DNA from: CAMYLY01 sp036397755
GTDB lineage: Bacteria > Gemmatimonadota > Gemmatimonadetes > Gemmatimonadales > GWC2-71-9
NCBI GenBank assembly: GCA_036397755.1
Contig: DASWII010000005.1
Span: 34,189-98,188 of the forward strand
Length of the DNA: 64,000 nucleotides
Reading direction: 5' to 3'
In this document: piece by piece, positions 25,210 to 34,888 of the stretch
Layout: every line of letters begins with the position of its first letter
How positions within the stretch are numbered: the first letter of the stretch is position 1
Made by a program: the position numbers and the translations under genes
Notes under the pieces: generated by a model
What the model was told of the DNA's origin: nothing
The model's input: only the letters and a program-made list of their open reading frames with translations
The model's database searches: none

Positions 25210-27598
25210 GCAACTCACCAAACACCCGGGGTTCGCCGCGGCGGTCGTCCTGACGCTGGCCCTGGGCATCGGCGCCAACACGGCGATCTTCAGCGTGGTG
25301 CAAAGTGTGCTCGTCCGGTCGCTGCCCTATCCGGAAGCGGATCGACTCGTCGCCGTGTGGGAGACGAATCCCCGCCCGGGCTGGAGCGAGCGGAACAACG
25401 TGACCGACGGCAACTACGTGGATTGGCGTGACCGTAACACGGTTTTCGAATCCCTCGGGGCGTACGGCCAGTCGTTTGGCGTCTCCGTGATCGGCGACGA
25501 TGCGCCCGCCGAAGTCGTCAGCAGCCGGCTCTCGCCCAGCATGTTCCGCGTGCTCCGCGCGGACGCGATGCTCGGCCGCGTGTTCCTTCCGGAGGACGGC
25601 CTGCCGGGAGGCGAGCCGGTGGTGCTGCTGTCGTACCGCAGCTGGCGTGACGGGTACGGTGCGGATTCGCTGATCGTCGGACGGGTGATTCAGCTCGATG
25701 AGCAACCGGTGACGGTCGTCGGTGTGATGCCGCCCTCCTTCGAGTTCCCGAGTCCCGAGATCGGCACTTGGATCCCGCTCCGGATCACCGCATCGGGGGA
25801 AATCAACAGGCAGGCGCATAAGTGGCGCGTCGTCGGCCGGCTCGGCGGGGACGCGAGTGTGGAGCAAGCGCAGGCCGAGATGGACGCGATTGCCTATCAG
25901 CTGCGCGCCGAGCATCCGGAGGCGATGGAGGGGTGGAGCGTGACGGTCGTGCCGCTTCAGGCTGACCTCGTGCGCACGGCGCGGCCCCTGCTGCTCATCC
26001 TGCTCGGCGTCGTGGGGATCCTGTTGCTTATCGCCTGCGCCAATGTCGCGAACTTGTTCCTCACTCGCGCCGTTCGCCGAGAGCGGGAGTTTGCGGTACG
26101 CGGGGCGCTGGGTGGGACGCGTGGACAGCTAACGCGCCAACTGTTGGTGGAGGCCGGCGTGCCCGGCGCCCTGGGCGTGCTGGGTGGTGTGGCGCTCGGT
26201 GCCTGGGGCGTAGAAGTCCTCGTGACGATGGCTCCGTCCGACATCCCGCGCCTCGGGGAGGTGCGCCTCGATGCGAGCGTCCTCGGGTACGTGACGGCGG
26301 CGGGCGTGGCCAGCATCCTGTTGTTCGGGCTCGTGCCCGCCTGGCGCGCCAGCCGCGCGGATCTCGAGACCGCGCTCAAGGCAGGGAGGGGAAGCGGATC
26401 TCGGCATCACGGGCGCCTGAGGACCGTGCTGCTCGTCGGCGAGCTGGCGCTATCCCTGATCCTGCTGGTTGGCGCAGGTCTCCTCACGCGGAGCTTCATC
26501 GCGCTCAACGCCGTATCGCACGGGTTCGACCCCGATCGCCTGCTCGCAGTCGGCATCAACCTGCCATATAGCCGCTACGACGGGACTCGCGAGCACGACG
26601 CCTTCTACTCGCGACTGATCGAGCAGCTCGAGGCCAATCCCGACGTCGTCTCCGTGGCGGGGACCGCGGAGCCGCCGATCATCGGCTTTTACAACACGTT
26701 CAGTTTCGTGATCGAGGGCCGGCCGAGCGACGCCGCGGATGGCCAGCACGGCCCGGTTCCGGTGCGGCCGGTGACGGCTGGCTACTTCGAGACTCTACGT
26801 ATCCCCATCGTCGAGGGGCGTGCATTCAACCGGTTTGACCGGCTCGACCAGCCGAGGGTGCTCGTGGTCAACGAGGCGTTCGCGCGGAGGTTCTTCCCCA
26901 ATGAGAGCGCTGTCGGCAAGCGCCTCGGTTTCGACGATCAAGGTGGACCGTGGATCGAGGTCGTCGGCGTGGTGGGTGACACGCGGCACTTCGGTCTCGA
27001 TCAGCCTGTCGAGCCGGCGATGTACATGCCCTACGGGCAAAAGCGCTGGGGATGGATGTCGTGGATCACCTTGATGGTGCGCACGCGCGGCGAGCCGCTG
27101 GACGTGGTGCCGGCCGTGCAGCAGACGCTCTGGTCGCTCGACGATCGCCTGCCGATCCGTGAGCTGGCGACTGTGGCCGACCTCTATAAAGAAAGCAGCG
27201 CACGGCGGCGATTCGCCGCGGCGCTCGTAGTGGGCTTCGCGGGGGTCGCCGTGTTCCTCGGATTGTTCGGTGTCTATGGCGTGGTGTCGTACACGGTGGC
27301 GCAACGCGAGCGGGAGTTCGGAGTTCGCATGGCCCTCGGCGCCGAGGGACGTCGCATCTTGCGGAGCGTGCTGCGACAGGGGCTTGCGATCGCCGCGATG
27401 GGCGTGGTCATCGGTCTGGTCGGTGCGGTGCTGCTGACGCGCGTGATGGAAAGTCTGCTCTTTGGCGTGGCGCCGACGGACCCGCTGACCTTCCTGGCGA
27501 CCGCGCTCCTGCTCACCGGTGTGGCGCTCCTCGCGTGCTACATCCCCGCGCGCCGCGCCGCGCGCGTCGACCCCATAGAGGCCCTGCGCCATGAATGA
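25184..27598 (+). CDS. ADOP/FtsX-family permease 6
   Basis: An 804-aa permease, MNDLRYALRQLTKHPGF to RRAARVDPIEALRHE. TM1 is VLTLALGIGANTAIFSVVQS; the mid-protein FtsX block has GVVGILLLIACANVANLFLT and the second unit starts TVLLVGELALSLILLVGAGL. It opens an uninterrupted run of five permeases (25184-37298) in which each stop lies inside the next start. Residues of interest in the last periplasmic domain (SVAGTAEPPIIGFYNTFSFV) differ from all other members, suggesting a different ligand. Confidence 0.92.
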   Translation: MNDLRYALRQLTKHPGFAAAVVLTLALGIGANTAIFSVVQSVLVRSLPYPEADRLVAVWETNPRPGWSERNNVTDGNYVDWRDRNTVFESLGAYGQSFGVSVIGDDAPAEVVSSRLSPSMFRVLRADAMLGRVFLPEDGLPGGEPVVLLSYRSWRDGYGADSLIVGRVIQLDEQPVTVVGVMPPSFEFPSPEIGTWIPLRITASGEINRQAHKWRVVGRLGGDASVEQAQAEMDAIAYQLRAEHPEAMEGWSVTVVPLQADLVRTARPLLLILLGVVGILLLIACANVANLFLTRAVRREREFAVRGALGGTRGQLTRQLLVEAGVPGALGVLGGVALGAWGVEVLVTMAPSDIPRLGEVRLDASVLGYVTAAGVASILLFGLVPAWRASRADLETALKAGRGSGSRHHGRLRTVLLVGELALSLILLVGAGLLTRSFIALNAVSHGFDPDRLLAVGINLPYSRYDGTREHDAFYSRLIEQLEANPDVVSVAGTAEPPIIGFYNTFSFVIEGRPSDAADGQHGPVPVRPVTAGYFETLRIPIVEGRAFNRFDRLDQPRVLVVNEAFARRFFPNESAVGKRLGFDDQGGPWIEVVGVVGDTRHFGLDQPVEPAMYMPYGQKRWGWMSWITLMVRTRGEPLDVVPAVQQTLWSLDDRLPIRELATVADLYKESSARRRFAAALVVGFAGVAVFLGLFGVYGVVSYTVAQREREFGVRMALGAEGRRILRSVLRQGLAIAAMGVVIGLVGAVLLTRVMESLLFGVAPTDPLTFLATALLLTGVALLACYIPARRAARVDPIEALRHE

Positions 27599-29993
27599 CT
27601 TCCGCTACGCGCTTCGCCAACTCTTCACCCGTCCGGGCTTCACGACCGCGGCGGTGCTCACGTTGTCGCTCGGCATTGGCGCGACGACGGCGCTGTTCAC
27701 AGTGGTCAACAGCGTGTTGTTGCAGCCGCTGCCGTACCCGGAGTCGCAGGAGCTGCAGCTTCTCTATGCCGCCTATCCTGAACGCGGCTCCAACCGCGGC
27801 TCGTTGTCGGTGCCGGATTTCGAGGATTGGACCGAGCGGAGCGGGACCCTCGAAAGCGCGGGCCTGTTCACGACGCTCCCGTCAGACCTCGTGCTGGGCG
27901 GCCGCGACCGCGCGTCCGAGCTCAACACGGTCTGGGCCAGCTGGGGGCTGCTTGCGACGCTGGGCGTGCAGCCCGCGCTGGGTCGCCTGTTCCGTGGGGA
28001 GGATGAAACGGGCGATCCGTTTGTGGTCGTGTTGAGTCACGGCCTGTGGTCGCGGGAGTTCGGGCGTGACTCCGCGATCGTCGGGCGGACCCTCACGCTC
28101 TCGGACAAGAGCTTCGAAGTGGTCGGCGTGATGCCGCCGGGTTTCGGATTCCCGACGCGCGACGCGGACGTGTGGGCGCTGCTGACGACGATCCGGCCCG
28201 ACGAGATCCCCATGCACCTCCGGTACGTGCGGTTCCTGAACGCGGTTGGACGGCTGGCGCCGGGAGCGACGCCGGAGCAAGCTCGCGAGGAGCTGTCGGC
28301 GATCGCACTGGCGCTCAGCAGGGAGTACCCCGACGCGAACGAGGGACTCGAAGCAGCGGACATGGTCGCACTGAGGGACGCGGTGATCCGCAACGTCGAG
28401 ACCGCCTTGCTGATTCTGCTCGGGGCAGTCGGCCTCGTGCTGCTCATCGCGAGTGTGAACGTCGCGAATCTCCTCCTCGCCAAGGGCGCGGCCCGGAGTC
28501 GGGAACTTGCCGTGCGCGCCGCACTCGGTGCCAACCGCGCGCGTGTGGTCCGGATGCTGCTCACCGAGAGTGCGGTGCTCGGGCTTCTGGGCGCCGCCGC
28601 CGGTGTGGTGTTCGCTTTCTGGGGGGTGGAGCTGATCGTGTCCGCGAGCGCCGGTATCATCCCGCGGGCCGCCGAGGTGCGGCCGGACGGCTGGGTGCTC
28701 GCATTCGCGCTCGGTGTCTCGGCGCTCTCGGTGGCGGTGTTCGGTCTCATCCCTGCTTGGAGCGCGGTGAAGACCGACCCCGCGCGCCACCTCATTGGGA
28801 TTGGCGGGGACCGTGGGGCCACGCGACAGCGCGGCCGGGGAGCCCTGGTGGTTGCCGAGGTGGCCGTGGCCCTCGTGCTGTTGGTCGGCGCCGGCCTTCT
28901 GATCCGGAGCTTGTGGACCCTGGCTGATGTGGAGCCCGGGTTCCGGCCGGAGAGGGCGCTCGCGGTGACCCTCACGATCCCGGCCAGTCGGTACCCGGAA
29001 CGCGCGGACTACCTCGGTCAGCACCAGCGGCTGTTGGATCAGTTCCGTGCGATCCCCGGTGTCGAGACCGTGGGATCGATTCGATATCTGCCGATGCGCG
29101 GCGACGGCGAACAATGGCGCTGGCACGTGGTCGGCGAGCCCGAGCCTCCGCCGTCGGAATGGCGCGAAGCACAATCGCTGCAAGTGACCGAGGATCTCTT
29201 CCGCTCCCTTGGCGTACCACTCCTGGCGGGGCGCTCCGTGTCCGATCGGGATCCGCCGGAAGGACCGCTCGTGCTCGTGGTCAATCAGGCCTTTGCGCAC
29301 GAGGCGTTCGGCGGCGGTGAGGCGGTGGGGCGCGCCGTGCGAGTGGAGGGCCTCGAGGCGACCGTGATCGGCGTCGTCGGCAACGTGCGGCAGGAGAGCT
29401 TGGACGAGGCACCGGTCCCGACCCTCTACATCCCGCAGCACCAAATTGCGCGGCGCGGGATGGCGTTCGTGCTGCGTACACGCGGCGATCCGCTCGCCCT
29501 TGCCGGGGCCGTGCGAAGCGCCGTTCGGTTGGTGGACCCGGACCAGGCCATCACCGAGCTGACGTCGCTGGCCGCCGTCCTGCACGAGTCCATCGCACGC
29601 CCCAGGTTCTTCGCCATCTTGTTGTCGCTGTTCGCGGGTCTCGCCGTCACGCTCGCGGCAATCGGGATCCATGGAGTGCTCGCGTTCAGCGTGCGTCAGC
29701 GCACGCGTGAGATCGGCATCCGCACGGCGCTGGGCGCGGCCCGCGGCGAGACCCTGCGGCTCGTTGTGCAGCAGGGCCTCCGCCCCGCCCTGCTCGGCGT
29801 CGCGATCGGACTGGTGGCGGCGGCCGCGCTCACCCGGCTGATGACCCGCATGCTCTTCGAGGTCCAGCCCCTCGATCCCGTCACCTACGCCGCCGTCGTC
29901 GTCATCATCGGCCTCGTGGCGCTCGCCGCCTGCGGGATCCCGGCCTGGCGCGCGACCCGCGTGCATCCCATGGAGGCGTTGCGCTATGAATGA
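27591..29993 (+). CDS. ADOP/FtsX-family permease 7
   Basis: At 800 aa this is the shortest intact member. It runs from MNDFRYALRQLFTRPGF to WRATRVHPMEALRYE, with His replacing the usual Asp before PMEALRYE. TM1 is VLTLSLGIGATTALFTVVNS; the second unit begins GALVVAEVAVALVLLVGAGL. The stretch GGDRGATRQRGRG joins the two halves on the cytoplasmic side. It overlaps permeases 6 and 8 by 8 nt each. Confidence 0.92.
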   Translation: MNDFRYALRQLFTRPGFTTAAVLTLSLGIGATTALFTVVNSVLLQPLPYPESQELQLLYAAYPERGSNRGSLSVPDFEDWTERSGTLESAGLFTTLPSDLVLGGRDRASELNTVWASWGLLATLGVQPALGRLFRGEDETGDPFVVVLSHGLWSREFGRDSAIVGRTLTLSDKSFEVVGVMPPGFGFPTRDADVWALLTTIRPDEIPMHLRYVRFLNAVGRLAPGATPEQAREELSAIALALSREYPDANEGLEAADMVALRDAVIRNVETALLILLGAVGLVLLIASVNVANLLLAKGAARSRELAVRAALGANRARVVRMLLTESAVLGLLGAAAGVVFAFWGVELIVSASAGIIPRAAEVRPDGWVLAFALGVSALSVAVFGLIPAWSAVKTDPARHLIGIGGDRGATRQRGRGALVVAEVAVALVLLVGAGLLIRSLWTLADVEPGFRPERALAVTLTIPASRYPERADYLGQHQRLLDQFRAIPGVETVGSIRYLPMRGDGEQWRWHVVGEPEPPPSEWREAQSLQVTEDLFRSLGVPLLAGRSVSDRDPPEGPLVLVVNQAFAHEAFGGGEAVGRAVRVEGLEATVIGVVGNVRQESLDEAPVPTLYIPQHQIARRGMAFVLRTRGDPLALAGAVRSAVRLVDPDQAITELTSLAAVLHESIARPRFFAILLSLFAGLAVTLAAIGIHGVLAFSVRQRTREIGIRTALGAARGETLRLVVQQGLRPALLGVAIGLVAAAALTRLMTRMLFEVQPLDPVTYAAVVVIIGLVALAACGIPAWRATRVHPMEALRYE

Positions 29994-32418
29994 CTTCCAA
30001 CACGCGGTCCGCCAGCTGGTCAAGCACCCGGGCTTCACGGCCGTCGCGGTGCTTACGTTGGCGCTTGGGCTCGGCGCCGCCACGGCCCTGCTCACGGTGC
30101 TGCACTCGGTGGTGCTGGCTCCGCTACCGTACGACGCACCCGACGAGTTGGTGCGGCTCGACAGCCCCGTCCCGCGCCTCGCGCCGGAGGCCGTATGGGG
30201 TCTTTCCGAGGCGGGATACTTCCACTTCCGGAGCGGTAACCGCACGCTCGCGGACATCGGTGCGTTCTCCACCGCGCGCCAGAACATGGCGAGCGACCAG
30301 GGTGCCAGTCGCGTCGCGACCGCCGCTACCACGAGGAGTCTGCTCGAGGTGCTCCGGGCGCGGCCGGCCCTCGGGCGTCTTTTCACGGAAGAAGAAGCCC
30401 GTCCCAGCGGTCCGAGCGTGATCGTGCTCGGGTACGACTTTTGGGTTCGCCAATTCGGGGCCGACTCCAGCATCATCGGGTCACTGGTGGACCTGGAAAC
30501 GATCCAGCACGAGATCGTCGGCGTGATGGCCCCCGGGACGCATCTGCCGGACTACCACGTGGACGTCTGGGCGCCGCTCCGTCTGGATCCGCTGCGGGCG
30601 CCGGTGAACGCCCACTGGCTCGCGGCGATCGCGCGGCTCCGGCCCGCCACGAGCGTGGCCGGCGCCCAAGCCGATATCAAGCGCCTCACGGATCGGCTGC
30701 CTGACGTGTTTCCCCAGGCATACTACCCAGGCTTCATGGACAACTACGGGTTCTCCACCCGCGTCACGCCCCTTCACGAAGCCGTGGTCGGCCCTATTGC
30801 GCGGGTGTTGTGGATCTTACTCGGCGCCACCGCACTGGTGCTCGCGATCGCCGCGGCGAACGTCGCCAACTTGTTCGCCGTGCGTGTCGAAGGTCGCCGG
30901 CGCGAGTTTGCCGTCCGCGTTGCACTCGGTGCAGGACGGCGACACCTCGTGCGACAGGGCATGGCCGAGGGCGTGACACTCGCGGTGGCAGCCGGCGCAC
31001 TCGGCCTCGCGCTGGCCGACGGTGCCGTGAGACTCTTGTTGACGCTGGCGCCGGCGCAGCTTCCGCGCCTGGACGAGATTCGAATCACCTGGAGCGTGGC
31101 CGGCGTCGCTCTGCTCAGCTCGGTGCTCGTGGGCGCCGTGGTGGGTCTGTTCCCGTTCCTCCGCACGCGCATCGGGTTCGCCACCGTGCGCGACGCACTG
31201 GAGCGAGCGGCGACACCTGCGCAGCTCGTGGTTCGTCGAACGCTGGTGGCCACGCAGGTCGCCCTGGCCGTCGTGTTGTTAGCGGCGGCGGGCCTCATGG
31301 TGCGGAGTCTCGCGCGCTTGAACGCGGTGGAGCCGGGGCTCGATCCCGCGAACGCCGTGACATTCGAGTTGAGCTTGCCGGCGGCACGCTATAACTCGTA
31401 CGAAGCGGTCGCGGCGTTCTATCACCGATTGGTCGAGCAGGTCGAGGCGTTGCCGGGTGTACGTGCCGCGGGCGCCGGGTCACTGCCGTTTCGGGACTTT
31501 GGCGGCTGCGCGTTGCTGTTTGTCGAGGATCAGCCGGTCGTGGAAGACGAGCGGCCGCGATGCGTGAGCTCGCAGGTCGCGGCGCCGGGATACTTCGAAG
31601 CGCTGGGCATCCCGATCCGTGGCCGCGCGCCGACCTGGAACGAGACGCAATCCGCCTCCGCCGGCGCCGTCGTGACCGCCGCGCTCGCTCGTCGGCTGTG
31701 GCCGGGTGAGGACGCCATCGGCAAAGGTGTCCGGGGCAACGGCTGGGGGCAGCCGTTCTACCGCGTCGTCGGCGTGACGAGCGACCTGCGGGCGCAAGGG
31801 CTCGATATGCCTTCGACCGAAGCTGTCTTCTACCCGATGATCCCGCTGCCAGACGCGCCGCTGTGGAGCCCGCCCCGCTTCATGACCCTCATCGCGCGAG
31901 TCGACGGCGGCGGGCCGGCGACCCTGATCGGACCCATGCGTCGGATCCTCACCGATCTCGATCCCTCCATTCCGTTAGGCAACGTGTCCACCATGGAGGC
32001 CGTGGTTGGGCGGTCTCTCGGACGGCGATCGTTCGCGATGGTGCTGCTCGGTATCGCGGCGGGCATGGCGCTCCTGCTGAGCATCGTTGGGTTGTACGGG
32101 GTGATCGCCTACCTCGTGGGTCAGCGAACCAGGGAGATCGGCATCCGGATGGCGCTGGGCGCGCCCGCGGAGCACGTCGCCGCATCGATCGTGCGAGATG
32201 CGGTGGCGCTCGCGGGTGTCGGTTGCGCGGTGGGTCTCGCTGGCGCGATTGCGGTGACCGGTACCCTCGAGTCACTGCTGTTCGAAGTCAGTCCCACGGA
32301 TCCCTGGACGCTGGCGGGCGTGACCGCGGTGCTGCTCGGCGTCGCCGGCATGGCCAGCCTCCTCCCCGCCCGCCGCGCCGCGCGCGTCGACCCAATGCAG
32401 GCGTTGCGGTATGAATGA
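29986..32418 (+). CDS. ADOP/FtsX-family permease 8
   Basis: An 810-aa permease starting MNDFQHAVRQLVKHPGF and ending RRAARVDPMQALRYE. TM1 is VLTLALGLGAATALLTVLHS; the second unit starts RTLVATQVALAVVLLAAAGL. The last periplasmic domain contains FGGCALLFVEDQPVVEDERP. The 5' end shares a 45-bp identical stretch (30002-30046) with permease 9 (32427-32471), although the rest of the two proteins has diverged widely. Confidence 0.92.
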   Translation: MNDFQHAVRQLVKHPGFTAVAVLTLALGLGAATALLTVLHSVVLAPLPYDAPDELVRLDSPVPRLAPEAVWGLSEAGYFHFRSGNRTLADIGAFSTARQNMASDQGASRVATAATTRSLLEVLRARPALGRLFTEEEARPSGPSVIVLGYDFWVRQFGADSSIIGSLVDLETIQHEIVGVMAPGTHLPDYHVDVWAPLRLDPLRAPVNAHWLAAIARLRPATSVAGAQADIKRLTDRLPDVFPQAYYPGFMDNYGFSTRVTPLHEAVVGPIARVLWILLGATALVLAIAAANVANLFAVRVEGRRREFAVRVALGAGRRHLVRQGMAEGVTLAVAAGALGLALADGAVRLLLTLAPAQLPRLDEIRITWSVAGVALLSSVLVGAVVGLFPFLRTRIGFATVRDALERAATPAQLVVRRTLVATQVALAVVLLAAAGLMVRSLARLNAVEPGLDPANAVTFELSLPAARYNSYEAVAAFYHRLVEQVEALPGVRAAGAGSLPFRDFGGCALLFVEDQPVVEDERPRCVSSQVAAPGYFEALGIPIRGRAPTWNETQSASAGAVVTAALARRLWPGEDAIGKGVRGNGWGQPFYRVVGVTSDLRAQGLDMPSTEAVFYPMIPLPDAPLWSPPRFMTLIARVDGGGPATLIGPMRRILTDLDPSIPLGNVSTMEAVVGRSLGRRSFAMVLLGIAAGMALLLSIVGLYGVIAYLVGQRTREIGIRMALGAPAEHVAASIVRDAVALAGVGCAVGLAGAIAVTGTLESLLFEVSPTDPWTLAGVTAVLLGVAGMASLLPARRAARVDPMQALRYE

Positions 32419-34888
32419 CATCCAATACGCGGTCCGCCAGCTGGTCAAGCACCCGGGCTTCACGGCCGTCGTCGTTCTCACCCTCGCCCTCGGCATCGGC
32501 GCGAACACCGCGATCTACTCCGTCATCGACGGTGTGCTGCTTCGCCCCGCGCCCTTCGAGGACGCCGGCCGGCTCGCCGTGGTGTGGCAGACCGATCGCA
32601 ACAGCTCCACGACGCGGGAGCCCGCTTCGGTGCCGGACTTTCTGGATTTCGACGAGCATGCCACCACGTTCACGACGCTCGCCGCCTTCGCCGGCGGGGA
32701 GGCGAACCTCGTTCCGGACGCCGGCGACCCGACGAGACTGGCGACGGTCCGGGCAACCCACGGTTTCCTCCCGATGGTTGGGATCTCGCCCGTCGCAGGT
32801 CGAGGATTCACCGCCGAGGAAGATCGGGCGGGCGCGGCGCCCGTCGCCCTGATCGGCGAAGGGCTGTGGGAGCGTCTCTTCTCGCGGAGTCCCGACGCGG
32901 TCGGACGGTCACTCCGACTCGACGGCGTGCCCACGGAAATTGTCGGCATCCTTCCGAGCGGCGCGGATTTCGGCGTTCTGCAGATTCTCGGCGCCGCGGC
33001 ATACTCGCGGGCATTCGCGGACCGAGTGGGGCGCACCACCGTGGACGTGTGGGTGCCCCTCCGGCCCGATCCGCGGATCTTCTCCCGCGATACGCATCCG
33101 ATCTTCGTGGCCGGCCGTCTCGCCGCATCCGCCACCTTCCCGACGGCGCAGGAGGAGATGGCTGGGATCGCCGCGGAGCTGGAAGCCACGTATCCTGGAT
33201 CGAACAACGGGCGGGGTGTCAACGTGGAGCCGCTGCTGGCCGTGGTGTTCGGGCCGGTGCGACCCGCGCTGTACATGCTGCTGGTGGCGGTGGGGCTCGT
33301 GCTCCTGGTGGCGTGCGTGAACGTTGCCAACCTGTTGCTCGCGCGGGGCACCGCACGTCTCCGCGACGTCGCCGTCCGTACCGCGCTCGGGGCCGGTGCG
33401 CGGCGGCTGGCTCGGCAATTCCTGGTGGAGGGCGTTCTCCTCGCGCTCCTCGGAGGCGCACTGGGTGTGCTGCTCGCCGTATGGGGGACCCAGGCGCTTC
33501 TGGCCCTGGCACCGCACGACGTGCCGCGCCTGGCGGATGTGGGCATGAACGTGCGCGTCCTGGGAGCGACGCTCGGGATTTCCGTTGTCGTGGGCCTGGT
33601 CTTCGGCATGGTGCCGATCCTCCAGTCGCGCCGAGTCGATCTCCAGTCATCGCTCAAACTCGAGAGCGGTGGGAGCGTGGCGGCGGGAGGAAGCGCGTCC
33701 GGCCGAGTGCGGTCCGCGCTCGTGGTGGCGCAACTCGCGCTCGCCGTGATGCTCGTGGTGGGTGCGGGTCTCCTGATCAAGAGCTTCTGGCGGCTCACGC
33801 AGGTCGACACGGGGTTTCAGACCGCGGGCGTGCTCAAGGCGGAGTTCCAGCTGCCGAGGAGCCGCTACCCCGTCGACTTCTCCGTGTGGCCGAACTTCCG
33901 GGAGATGCATGAATTCAATCGAGCGCTGTTGGACCGGGTCATGGCGCTGCCGGGTGTGGAGGCAGCCGCGATCGCGGGCAACAGTCCGGTCGATCAGGGG
34001 TTCACCAATTCCTTCAATGTCGTCGGTCGTGAAGCCGAGGCGGTCGACTGGCCTGAGATCGCCGTGCGCCGAGTGACGGCGGGCTATCTCAGAACGGTCG
34101 GCCTGCCCCTGCTGCGCGGGCGCGGCATCGAAGAGTCCGATCGCACCGACCCGCCGCTGGTGGCGCTGATCAACGCGGCGGCCTTGGAGCGTTTCTTCCC
34201 GGACGGCGAGGCGTTGGGTGAGCAGATCAACATGTGGGGCGCGGGGCGCACGATCGTGGGCGTTGTGGCAAACGAGCGGATCTACGGGCCGGACCGGCCC
34301 GCGCCGCCCGCCGTCTACTTCCCGCTCCCGCAGGCTCCGTCCGCAAACGGCGCGCAGGCGCTGCTGATTCGCACCAAGGGCGCTCCCGGCAGCATCGGCG
34401 ACGGCGCGCGCCGCGCGATCAACGAGTTGGACGCCGAGTTGGCGGTTTTCGGGGTCGAGCCACTCAAGGAATCGGTCTCGCGCTCCGTTGGGCAGCGGCG
34501 GTTCACGATGCTGTTGCTGACGACCTTTGCCGCCCTGGCGACGGTGCTCGCGATGATCGGTGTGCATGGAGTGCTGAGCTATGCGGTCGCCCAGCGCTCG
34601 CGCGAGCTCGGGGTCCGCATGGCCCTCGGGGCGACGCGGCGCAACGTGGTGCAGCTCGTCGTGCGTCAGGGAATGCTACTCGCGGCGGTCGGTCTTGCCT
34701 TGGGGATGCTCGCCGCCTTCGCCACTACGCGACTGCTCCGGTCCCTGCTGTTCGGCGTGTCGGAGACGGATCCGGTGACGATGACAGCGGTGGCGGTCGC
34801 CGTTACCGGCGCGGCGTTCGTGGCGAGCTATCTGCCGGCGCTTCGTGCGGCGCGCGTCGATCCGATGGAGGCACTGCGCCATGAATGA
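32411..34888 (+). CDS. ADOP/FtsX-family permease 9
   Basis: An 825-aa permease, MNDIQYAVRQLVKHPGF to LRAARVDPMEALRHE. TM1 is LTLALGIGANTAIYSVIDGV. The first periplasmic domain has an extra segment (LGAAAYSRAFADRVGRTTVD) that explains the added length. The cytoplasmic linker before the second unit is Gly/Ser-rich (GGSVAAGGSASGR). The second unit starts SALVVAQLALAVMLVVGAGL. ATGAATGA overlaps join it to both neighbours. Confidence 0.92.
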   Translation: MNDIQYAVRQLVKHPGFTAVVVLTLALGIGANTAIYSVIDGVLLRPAPFEDAGRLAVVWQTDRNSSTTREPASVPDFLDFDEHATTFTTLAAFAGGEANLVPDAGDPTRLATVRATHGFLPMVGISPVAGRGFTAEEDRAGAAPVALIGEGLWERLFSRSPDAVGRSLRLDGVPTEIVGILPSGADFGVLQILGAAAYSRAFADRVGRTTVDVWVPLRPDPRIFSRDTHPIFVAGRLAASATFPTAQEEMAGIAAELEATYPGSNNGRGVNVEPLLAVVFGPVRPALYMLLVAVGLVLLVACVNVANLLLARGTARLRDVAVRTALGAGARRLARQFLVEGVLLALLGGALGVLLAVWGTQALLALAPHDVPRLADVGMNVRVLGATLGISVVVGLVFGMVPILQSRRVDLQSSLKLESGGSVAAGGSASGRVRSALVVAQLALAVMLVVGAGLLIKSFWRLTQVDTGFQTAGVLKAEFQLPRSRYPVDFSVWPNFREMHEFNRALLDRVMALPGVEAAAIAGNSPVDQGFTNSFNVVGREAEAVDWPEIAVRRVTAGYLRTVGLPLLRGRGIEESDRTDPPLVALINAAALERFFPDGEALGEQINMWGAGRTIVGVVANERIYGPDRPAPPAVYFPLPQAPSANGAQALLIRTKGAPGSIGDGARRAINELDAELAVFGVEPLKESVSRSVGQRRFTMLLLTTFAALATVLAMIGVHGVLSYAVAQRSRELGVRMALGATRRNVVQLVVRQGMLLAAVGLALGMLAAFATTRLLRSLLFGVSETDPVTMTAVAVAVTGAAFVASYLPALRAARVDPMEALRHE

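Noticed and set aside
27882..30476. An 864-codon minus-strand frame opposite permeases 7 and 8
   Set aside because: Composition is rich in His, Arg, Gln and Pro, without domains; it spans two real genes and their overlap. Antisense shadow.
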